This document shows positions 1-5,961 of a stretch of DNA of 7,820 nt, in pieces; the first letter of the stretch is position 1, and each line of letters opens with the position of its first letter. Source of the stretch: an uncultured Pseudomonadota bacterium (GTDB taxonomy: Bacteria; Pseudomonadota; Gammaproteobacteria; Burkholderiales; Methylophilaceae); the NCBI GenBank assembly GCA_903854305.1, contig CAINWC010000274.1, positions 1 to 7,820 of the forward strand. Reading direction: 5' to 3'. The position numbers and the translations under genes were made by a program. The notes beneath the pieces are model-generated. The model did not search any database. It saw nothing but the letters and a program-made list of their open reading frames with translations, and was not told the origin of the DNA.

Positions 1-270
1 CCAGGTGACAAGCTTTATGAAGGTATGGTGATCGGTATTCACAGCCGTGATAACGAGTTAGTAGTTAACCCGAGTAAAGGTAAGCAACTGACTAACGTGC
101 GTTCATCAGGTACTGATGAGGCGGTGCGTTTGATTACGCCAGTTGCGTTGTCATTAGAGTCAGCGGTTGAGTTTATCGATGATGATGAATTAGTGGAACT
201 TACGCCTAAAACAATTCGTATCCGTAAACGTTATTTAACAGAAAACGAGCGCAAACGTTCTGGTAAATAA
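1..270 (+). CDS. typA: TypA/BipA ribosome-associated GTPase, C-terminal end (partial)
   Basis: This is the last 89 residues of the translational GTPase TypA/BipA, open to the left edge and ending at TAA 268-270. TypA binds the ribosome and helps 50S assembly and growth under stress or cold. The GTPase domain lies outside the window, so only the C-terminal domain typical of the family is seen. Recognisable family blocks are YEGMVIGIHSRDNELVVNP, KGKQLTNVRSSGTDEAV, the acidic stretch EFIDDDELVEL, and the basic end IRIRKRYLTENERKR, which belongs to the ribosome-binding tail. The reading frame is open from position 1, so the ATG at 25 is an internal methionine and not the start. The tail is intact and ends at the usual place for the family. 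A strong terminator follows 34 bp after the stop, so the gene is probably the last of its transcript. Identification is by recalled family sequence and is very secure. Confidence 0.95.
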   Translation, partial: PGDKLYEGMVIGIHSRDNELVVNPSKGKQLTNVRSSGTDEAVRLITPVALSLESAVEFIDDDELVELTPKTIRIRKRYLTENERKRSGK

Positions 271-304
271 TATTTTTTTACTAGAGACTCGCTTGAGTTA
301 CCTG

Positions 305-329
305 AACCCAGCCTAGTGCTGGGTTTTTT
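305..329 (+). terminator. Rho-independent terminator after typA
   Basis: A perfect 8-bp stem AACCCAGC (305-312) pairs with GCTGGGTT (318-325) around a 5-nt loop and runs into six T residues (324-329). It lies just after the typA stop and should end that transcript. Confidence 0.93.
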
Positions 330-350
330 ATTGCCAAACAGTCCGCGTAG

Positions 351-501
351 GGTGGGCAAAATATTTTTATTTTCCCACCATTACCTCTGAATTTTCAAAC
401 GCATTAATACTTAGTGCAGCGGTGGGCAAGATAACCCTTTTGCACCTAAGTGGCTAATCATGGTGGTTATATTCAACCAATCGGCTGCAAACAACCACCA
501 T
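351..501. promoter_or_regulatory. Array of GGTGG/CCACC elements, candidate upstream activator sites
   Basis: The pentamer GGTGG or its complement occurs five times: 351-355 (+), 375-379 (-), 421-425 (+), 462-466 (+) and 495-499 (-). Longer shared cores exist: GGTGGGCAA at 351-359 and 421-429, and CCACCAT at 375-381 and 495-501 with its complement at 460-466. The copies make inverted pairs at 351/379 and 460/501. Relative to the predicted sigma-54 start near 598 they lie about 100 to 250 bp upstream, the range where enhancer-binding activators of RpoN normally bind. That they bind an activator is inference. As RNA, the same sequence could also fold into hairpins. Confidence 0.45.
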
Positions 502-508
502 ATTTTTT
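460..508 (+). repeat. Inverted repeat followed by a T-run
   Basis: ATGGTGGTT (460-468) and AACCACCAT (493-501) form a perfect 9-bp inverted repeat with a 24-nt spacer, followed by six T residues (503-508). A smaller dyad, TGGTT-N6-AACCA (464-479), competes for the left arm. It could be a long-loop terminator or attenuator for transcripts entering from upstream, or a protein-binding dyad. The sequence does not decide between these. Confidence 0.45.
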
Positions 509-571
509 ATGACATTGATGTTATTTTATTTAACTTATTGAATATTATCGATAAATTATTGGTTTGTAAGA

Positions 572-587
572 TGGCAAGATTATTGCA
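572..587 (+). promoter_or_regulatory. Sigma-54 (RpoN) -24/-12 promoter of the autotransporter gene
   Basis: The 16-mer TGGCAAGATTATTGCA matches the known RpoN consensus TGGCACG-N4-TTGCW at 11 of its 12 defined positions; only the C at position 6 is A. The invariant GG (573-574) and GC (585-586) are spaced as required for -24/-12 contact. The predicted transcription start is near 598, about 43 nt before the GTG start at 641. No good sigma-70 promoter competes nearby. RpoN promoters need an AAA+ activator bound upstream, and the repeat array at 351-501 is a candidate site. Expression is therefore probably conditional rather than constitutive. Confidence 0.72.
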
Positions 588-590
588 TTA

Positions 591-632
591 CCCCTAACGA
601 TTGAAAAGAACAACACATTCAACAGTTAGGGG
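591..632 (+). promoter_or_regulatory. Inverted repeat that can sequester the autotransporter RBS
   Basis: CCCCTAAC (591-598) is the exact complement of GTTAGGGG (625-632). The right arm contains the Shine-Dalgarno sequence AGGGG (628-632), which lies 8 nt before the GTG start at 641. A second stem inside, TTGAA (601-605) with TTCAA (618-622), stacks on it across a 2x2 internal loop, leaving a 12-nt apical loop. In an RNA starting upstream of 591 the fold would hide the ribosome site. An RNA starting at the predicted sigma-54 start (about 598) would lack the left arm and have a free site. It could also be a DNA operator. Confidence 0.55.
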
Positions 633-640
633 ATTAAACA

Positions 641-3600
641 GTGTTTACAAATAATAGAAAAAGTATCAATTCACGTGCCAATCATAAATTACACCTTGCC
701 GTGTTAGCAGCATTACCAATGCTGGTGCTCTCAGTACCCGCCGTTCATGCAGCACCAGTAACTTCTCCAGTAGTACCTGTTGGCGCCACTAATAATGGTG
801 CTGGTGGTTACACTGGCGGTACCTATACTTTAGGTGATGGTAGTGTGCAGACAATCACGGGGGGCTTTATGCCACGCGTCGATCAAACTATCAATGACAG
901 TACGTTAAGCAATGCCAACGTCAATGTCATCGGTGGAAGTAACGCACTAGACAATCTGAATCTTGTTATCAAAGCAAATACGACCATCACGCCAGCTACA
1001 GCTGCTGCGATATTGGTGGAAGATGATGTCATTGAAGGTCTTTATACTTCAAAGAACTACAGCATTTCAGTGCTAACAAATGGTGGTAGCACCATCACAA
1101 ACTCAGGTCATATCGTCAATACTGATGGTGGTCTGGCTGGCTCTTCTACGGCGCTTACAAGTGCAGCCAATGTCGGCGTGCAACTAGGTAATGATGGAGA
1201 TGCGCTGGTTGTAAAAAATGGCGGTAGCGTTAGCGCTTCAATTTCCGTTGATAAGATCGGTCGTGTCAATTCGACTGCGATTGATACTGCCAAAGCCTAT
1301 GGCGTGAATACGGATGCTGGCGGTGCCTATGCTGTTACTGTTGAACAGGGCGGCAGCATCAGCGCCTCACACGGTGGTGTAGGTGCAGCTTATGCCGTTG
1401 ATGCTGGTGGTTCCAGTAATTCCCTAGTAGTTGAGAACTCAGGCACGATCTCCGCCACACGCGTCACTCCATTATTGGCGAGCTCTCTATCTGGCTCAAA
1501 TGTGCTTCCGACCGCACTTAAGGCGAAACTCAACTCAACTGATGCCACCTATGGTGCTACGCTCAATGCCCTTTCTGCACAGAGTGTTGGCAATGTAGCT
1601 GCGATTTATGCTCAGGAAGAAGGTGATACCCTGACAATTAACAACCATGCGACTGGCATATTGGAAACGACCGGCGACCTGACTGATGTTATTTACGGGC
1701 GTGCCTGGGAGCAGAATATCAACAATGAAGGTGTCATTCGCGTCAATGGGTACACTGCGGGCAATAAAAATGGTATGGCTATTGCCTCTGTTTCTGACTC
1801 CTTACGTGTGGAGCAATTGAACCTTGATAATAGCGGCAGCATCATCGGTGATATCGCAGTAGTCAATGGCAATGCACTGCGCTACTGGGCAATCAAAAAA
1901 TATGGTGTGGCTGGGAATGAACTTAAGATTAATTCTGGCGCTGGCCAGATCAACAGTGACATTACCAATACAGGTTCTATCACTGGTGATTTCTATTACA
2001 GCAATGGTACTCATGTGCTAACCAATAATGGCGGCACGATCACTGGTGATATTAATGTGGATCAACGTGATACCGTGTGTGGTAATGCTTCTGGTGCAAG
2101 CGCAACCTGTAGCATTAAAGCTGGCTCTATTACAGCTCATGCCCTTTCTGATAATTTGGAATACACAGTAGGTGCTGACACCCTACTAGTAAATGACGTC
2201 TCTACCGCATACAACGGCAATTTCACCATGCACGGTACTAAGTCATTCACTTTTGAAAACAGCGGCACTATGACTGGAAACGTCAACATTGTTACTGTCG
2301 GTGGTCAAACTGGTACTTATACCAATGTGTATGGCGCAACTGTAGCTAAAGAAAATAGTCAGATCACATTGATTCCAACCATCACGGCCAGTGGTGCTGG
2401 ATCTAGTTTGACCGCTCCTTCAACCAATATTTCTGGCATTGGCGGTACGCTTAAAATTGTTGATGGTGCTGGGGTTAGTACCGCCAACTTGGCGACTGTC
2501 GCACCAAAAAGCTTAGTGACTGTGCATGCTGGTGAGTATTTCAAAGTGGCAGATAGTTTATTTGGAGCCACAACTCCCCAAGTAGATAGCGTCAATACCC
2601 CGCTTGTAAACTGGCTCATTGCCAAGAATGCTGGTGGCAATTTGGTCATTGGTGTTGATTCAGTAAACAGTGCTGCTACGATTGCCGGTGTGAGTGCAAC
2701 TAGTGCCGCAGCAATTAACGGTTTATTGACTAGCAATACTGCAATTGGTGGCACGGTGCAAGGCTTAACCGTTGCTGCAGACATCGAGAAAGCCGGTCAA
2801 CAACTACGCCCAGAAGCTAATAATGCCTCTATGCAAGCGACGATTGCCGCAGTTGACCACGTGTCATCAGTAATCGGTGGGCACCAAGATGAAACACGCA
2901 CAGCTAGCAATGGCAACAGCGGCGTTTCAACAGGTGAGGTGGCGCAAGGTATTGGTTTTTGGATGCAAGGTTTTGGCTTTAAAGGTGACCAAAGCAAGCG
3001 CGGTGGCATTGATGGCTACACGGCTAACACTGGTGGCTTTGTATTAGGTGGCGATACATTGGTTGGTAATGGTGATTTCCGTGTAGGTGGCGCTTTAGGG
3101 TATGCGTCAACCGGTATTGATGGTGCTGGCGTTAATTTAACTAACAGAACTGATATTGATAGCTATCAAGGCACATTATATAGCTCATGGAATGCCGGCG
3201 CTTGGTATGTAGATGCCGCACTTGGTTATGGCAAACATCAATATGACACAAAACGTTATGTCGCTTTGGCTAATGCTTCTGTCACAGGTAGCCATGATGC
3301 TAACCAATATCTAGTAAAAATTGGTGGTGGTTACCCAATGCAAATGGGTAAAGTGACTATTACACCAATGGCATCACTCACTTATGTGAATCTTGACCAA
3401 GATGGCTATACAGAAACAGACCGATCTAACTCTGGTGCAGCATTGACTGTAAGTAGCACGAAAACTGATTCATTCCGCTCAGGTTTAGGTGCTAAAGTTT
3501 CAGTACCATTATCAGAAGGCACATTGAAAACTGTAGTTGAAGCACGCGCATTGTGGAACTATGAGTTTGCTGATACTAACCAAGACATTGCCGCACGTTT

Positions 3601-3781
3601 TGCTGGTGGTACCAGTTTTACTACTAATGGTGTAAGCCAAGCACGTGATTCTGCTAATCTTGGCTTAGGCTTAAATCTAAGTACAGCTAATCGCCAAAAT
3701 TTATCAGTGAACTACGATGCTGAAGTGAAAAGTGATTATGTAGGGCATACTGCTTCAGTTAAGTTCCGCTATGATTTCTAA
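641..3781 (+). CDS. Type Va autotransporter with beta-helix passenger and C-terminal beta-barrel
   Basis: This 1046-residue surface protein is probably an adhesin or biofilm-type autotransporter. The GTG start follows AGGGG by 8 nt and has an in-frame TAA at 635-637 just before it; the next ATG (residue 27) would destroy the signal peptide. Residues 1-37 form a Sec signal with basic n-region, hydrophobic core and likely AVHA/AP cleavage. The passenger (about 38-720) is rich in G, S, T, N and V, with rung-like repeats such as GGSVSAS (194-200), GGSISAS (237-243) and NSG/NTG-S-I-x-G-D units (397-405, 443-451, 462-471, 540-548), as in beta-helical passengers. A pre-barrel helix around QQLRPEAN (720-727) leads to the autotransporter barrel (about 772-1046), which ends in the aromatic signature RYDF with terminal Phe. 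No serine-protease GDSGGP or RGD motif is seen. The only cysteines are C480 and C490. The architecture is secure; the ligand is unknown. Confidence 0.93.
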   Translation: MFTNNRKSINSRANHKLHLAVLAALPMLVLSVPAVHAAPVTSPVVPVGATNNGAGGYTGGTYTLGDGSVQTITGGFMPRVDQTINDSTLSNANVNVIGGSNALDNLNLVIKANTTITPATAAAILVEDDVIEGLYTSKNYSISVLTNGGSTITNSGHIVNTDGGLAGSSTALTSAANVGVQLGNDGDALVVKNGGSVSASISVDKIGRVNSTAIDTAKAYGVNTDAGGAYAVTVEQGGSISASHGGVGAAYAVDAGGSSNSLVVENSGTISATRVTPLLASSLSGSNVLPTALKAKLNSTDATYGATLNALSAQSVGNVAAIYAQEEGDTLTINNHATGILETTGDLTDVIYGRAWEQNINNEGVIRVNGYTAGNKNGMAIASVSDSLRVEQLNLDNSGSIIGDIAVVNGNALRYWAIKKYGVAGNELKINSGAGQINSDITNTGSITGDFYYSNGTHVLTNNGGTITGDINVDQRDTVCGNASGASATCSIKAGSITAHALSDNLEYTVGADTLLVNDVSTAYNGNFTMHGTKSFTFENSGTMTGNVNIVTVGGQTGTYTNVYGATVAKENSQITLIPTITASGAGSSLTAPSTNISGIGGTLKIVDGAGVSTANLATVAPKSLVTVHAGEYFKVADSLFGATTPQVDSVNTPLVNWLIAKNAGGNLVIGVDSVNSAATIAGVSATSAAAINGLLTSNTAIGGTVQGLTVAADIEKAGQQLRPEANNASMQATIAAVDHVSSVIGGHQDETRTASNGNSGVSTGEVAQGIGFWMQGFGFKGDQSKRGGIDGYTANTGGFVLGGDTLVGNGDFRVGGALGYASTGIDGAGVNLTNRTDIDSYQGTLYSSWNAGAWYVDAALGYGKHQYDTKRYVALANASVTGSHDANQYLVKIGGGYPMQMGKVTITPMASLTYVNLDQDGYTETDRSNSGAALTVSSTKTDSFRSGLGAKVSVPLSEGTLKTVVEARALWNYEFADTNQDIAARFAGGTSFTTNGVSQARDSANLGLGLNLSTANRQNLSVNYDAEVKSDYVGHTASVKFRYDF

Positions 3782-3841
3782 GTTGGTTTTAGGCGTTAGT
3801 CTTTAATACCTTAGAAATATGATGTAGTAATCCAGTAAACT

Positions 3842-3868
3842 ACAGCCGAGCATGTCTCGGTTGTTTTT
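3842..3868 (+). terminator. Rho-independent terminator after the autotransporter gene
   Basis: A 9-bp stem (3842-3850 with 3856-3864, one G-U pair) with loop CATGT is followed by a run of T (3864-3868). The core is CCGAG/CTCGG. It lies 60 bp after the autotransporter stop and 45 bp before the lipoprotein start. AGCCGAG occurs again at 3873-3879, allowing an alternative pairing with the same CTCGGTT arm. Confidence 0.85.
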
Positions 3869-3913
3869 ATTAAGCCGAGATTTCTGATTCAGGTGTAATT
3901 TAGGAAAAAAATA

Positions 3914-4732
3914 TTGTTTAGATTAATCATATGCTTAGTTTTTTTGTGCGTTTTTTTAGGTGGATGTTCTTCTTTAGATACACACCAGCACGCAAGCCAA
4001 CTTGCACAACGAGGTGGTTTACAAAAAAGCACCATGACTGTTGATGGCTTTGTACTTACCGCTTATTCACGCGTAAGTGACCAAAATCAACCCATTAATG
4101 TGTATATAGAGGGCGATGGTTTGGCATGGCTTTCGCGTCATGAATTATCTATCGACCCAACCCCGCGCGAAGCCATTGGCTTGGCGCTTGCAGCGCAAGA
4201 CTACGCTAGTAACGTAGTTTATCTGGCCAGACCTTGCCAGTTTAATGATTTTAACCACACCCCTTGCGATAGCGCTTACTGGTCTAACAAGCGTTTTTCA
4301 GCAAAAGTAATCGATGCGATGAACCAAACACTTGAAGCTTTTGTACAAAAAATGCATGGGCAGAAAATTAATTTAATCGGCTATTCTGGCGGTGCTGCTG
4401 TGGTGGTTTTAATAGCTGCGCGTCGCAATGATATTGCTAGTTTGAGAACGGTGGCGGGTAATTTAGATCATGTTTACGTGAATCAAATGCATCAGGTAGA
4501 TTTAATGCCAGAATCGCTTAATGCTATCGATGTCGCAAATAAAATCAGCGGTATACCGCAATTACATTTTGTGGGGCGTCAAGATAAAGTCATACCAAAA
4601 GAAGTTGCATTGCACTTTATTGGGCGACAAAATAGCAAAAATTGTTCGGCATTAATCGAAATACAAGCGACGCATCAAACCGGCTGGGTGATGCAATGGC
4701 AACAGCTATTACTGCAACCTTTGCCATGTTAA
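3914..4732 (+). CDS. Lipoprotein with alpha/beta-hydrolase fold
   Basis: This is a 272-residue predicted lipoprotein hydrolase. TTG at 3914 is chosen as start because TAGGA (3901-3905) lies 8 nt upstream and the frame then gives a complete lipoprotein signal: a short FRLIICLVFLCVFL core and lipobox L15-G16-G17-C18. Ser after the Cys suggests sorting to the outer membrane. The mature part has an alpha/beta-hydrolase pattern: YIEGDGLAW (64-72), an oxyanion-type loop after a strand; nucleophile elbow G156-Y157-S158-G159-G160; an acid in GRQDK (D224); and a histidine in ATHQTGW (H254). S158-D224-H254 is a plausible Ser-Asp-His triad in the correct order. Four mature cysteines besides the lipid-anchored one (in ARPCQF, TPCDS, KNCSA and the final residue) may form disulfides. 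The substrate is unknown; esterase or lipase-like activity is inference. A terminator separates it from the autotransporter gene. It converges with the permease gene, 8 bp away. Confidence 0.85.
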   Translation: MFRLIICLVFLCVFLGGCSSLDTHQHASQLAQRGGLQKSTMTVDGFVLTAYSRVSDQNQPINVYIEGDGLAWLSRHELSIDPTPREAIGLALAAQDYASNVVYLARPCQFNDFNHTPCDSAYWSNKRFSAKVIDAMNQTLEAFVQKMHGQKINLIGYSGGAAVVVLIAARRNDIASLRTVAGNLDHVYVNQMHQVDLMPESLNAIDVANKISGIPQLHFVGRQDKVIPKEVALHFIGRQNSKNCSALIEIQATHQTGWVMQWQQLLLQPLPC

Positions 4733-4740
4733 TGGTTTAT

Positions 4741-5961
4741 TTATTGATAACGTAAGGCCTCAATTGGATTCAATCGTGCAGCTTTGCGCGCAGGGTAAAA
4801 TCCAAAAAATATACCGACACTGGCGGCTACGGCAAAGGCAATCATCACTGAATTGCCTGAAATAACCACTGCGGCTTGTGTTAGTTTATTGACGAGCATT
4901 GCGCCTGTAATGCCTAAAAATAGGCCAATCAGGCAGCCGATGACAGAAATAACGATGGCTTCTAGCAGGAACTGCAATAAAATATCACGCTCGCGTGCAC
5001 CAATCGCCATACGAATACCGATTTCTCTGGTGCGCTCTGTGACTGAAACCAGCATGATGTTCATGATGCCTATGCCGCCAACCAGTAGTGAAACTGAAGC
5101 GATTGCGCCTAATAACAAAGACATGGTGCGCGTGGTTTCTGCCGCAGAGTTAGCAACAGCAGTGAGGTTGCGTACGAAAAAATCACTATCAGCACCTTCG
5201 CGAATATTATGGCGCTGATTGAGTAGGCCGTTAATGTTTTGTTCCACCATAGTCATCACTTCCGGCGTGTTAGCCTGAACCATAATTTGGCGAACACTCC
5301 CTGCAAATCGATTGCCGAGAATCTTCCGCTGTGCAGTCGTTAGGGGAATGATAATGGTGTCGTCTTGATCGCGGCCATCCAGACTTTGACCTTTGCTTTT
5401 CAAAACACCTAGTACTACAAAAGGATTTTGTTTGATACGGATGGTTTTACCGATTGGATTAATATCACCGAATATATTGTCTACGACGGTTTTACCGATG
5501 AGCGCAACGCGGGTGGCTGAGCGCATGTCAGATTCTGAAAATACATAGCCATCCTCTAAATCCCAAACACGTATCTCTAAGTACGCGGGCGTGGTACCAA
5601 TAATACTGGTGGCCCAATTATTGTTACCAAAAACAACTTGAGCATTACCCATGCTAATCGGCGCTACGTTGCTGACACCATCCAGTTCGCTGATTGCATT
5701 TGCATCAATCACTGTCAGTGAGCTGGCGTTACCACTGCCAGATCTGGCGCCACTGGCAGTAAAGGAGCCGGAAAGCACAATAAATAGATTACTGCCCATC
5801 GCATTGATGGATTGTTTGACTGACTCTTGTGCGCCTTGCCCAATGGCCATCATTAGCACAACCGCACCTACGCCTATCACCATTCCCAGCATGGTGAGAA
5901 ATGTACGCAGGCGATTGGCACCCATGGCGCGCCATGCCTCCCCTAACATTGCTGAAAACAT
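4741..5961 (-). CDS. MacB-like ABC transporter permease (FtsX/MacB family)
   Basis: This 406-residue inner-membrane permease has the MacB topology: an N-terminal transmembrane helix (about 21-41), a large periplasmic domain (about 42-279) and three C-terminal helices (about 280-305, 331-357, 371-389). The family block TERTREIGIRMAIGAR (about 309-324) is the cytoplasmic coupling region, and the tail YPARKAARLNPIEALRYQ is the usual FtsX/MacB ending. The periplasmic block GRDQDDTIIIPLTTAQRK (196-213) matches the MacB core domain. MacB-type transporters do not move substrate through the membrane; they pass mechanical motion to the periplasm and push substrates through a TolC-like duct. In E. coli the ATPase is fused to MacB (about 650 residues); here it is a separate upstream gene. 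The ATG overlaps the ATPase stop in TAATG and has an AAGGAG site 8 nt upstream. The substrate (macrolide, lipopeptide, siderophore or other) cannot be told. Confidence 0.92.
   Translation of the reverse strand: MFSAMLGEAWRAMGANRLRTFLTMLGMVIGVGAVVLMMAIGQGAQESVKQSINAMGSNLFIVLSGSFTASGARSGSGNASSLTVIDANAISELDGVSNVAPISMGNAQVVFGNNNWATSIIGTTPAYLEIRVWDLEDGYVFSESDMRSATRVALIGKTVVDNIFGDINPIGKTIRIKQNPFVVLGVLKSKGQSLDGRDQDDTIIIPLTTAQRKILGNRFAGSVRQIMVQANTPEVMTMVEQNINGLLNQRHNIREGADSDFFVRNLTAVANSAAETTRTMSLLLGAIASVSLLVGGIGIMNIMLVSVTERTREIGIRMAIGARERDILLQFLLEAIVISVIGCLIGLFLGITGAMLVNKLTQAAVVISGNSVMIAFAVAASVGIFFGFYPARKAARLNPIEALRYQ

Larger units (their letters stand above)
271..640. other. Intergenic region between typA and the autotransporter gene
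   Basis: This 370-bp stretch has no gene I can support. After the typA terminator it holds a cluster of GGTGG/CCACC repeats (351-501), an AT-rich section (about 502-571), a near-consensus sigma-54 promoter (572-587) and an inverted repeat that covers the ribosome binding site of the next gene (591-632). The AT-rich section between the repeats and the promoter is what one would expect for a DNA-bending site, but I found no good match to an IHF consensus. No convincing sigma-70 -35/-10 pair with 16-18 bp spacing was seen. Confidence 0.7.

Noticed and set aside
511..523. IHF site between the repeat array and the sigma-54 promoter
   Set aside because: The best minus-strand match (ATCAA core) misses two consensus positions, so only general AT-richness can be claimed.
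2359..2784. 141-codon open frame on the minus strand inside the autotransporter gene
   Set aside because: It lies wholly antisense to a strong coding region and shows an Ala/Pro/Val-rich shadow composition with no recognisable domain.
641..3781. Autotransporter as serine protease or GDSL lipase
   Set aside because: No GDSGGP-like or GDSL motif is visible in the passenger, and the repeats look structural.
3796..3823. Sigma-70 promoter for the lipoprotein gene (TATGAT at 3818-3823)
   Set aside because: The -10 match is fair, but no good -35 lies at 16-18 bp, and the terminator at 3842-3868 would sit in its leader.
4696..4727. Inverted repeat ATGGCAA/TTGCCAT at the end of the lipoprotein gene as a bidirectional terminator
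   Set aside because: The stem is only 7 bp with an 18-nt loop and there is no T-run directly after it on either strand.
4853..5218. 121-codon open frame on the plus strand opposite the permease gene
   Set aside because: It is the antisense shadow of a conserved MacB-like permease, low in complexity and without any recognisable family.
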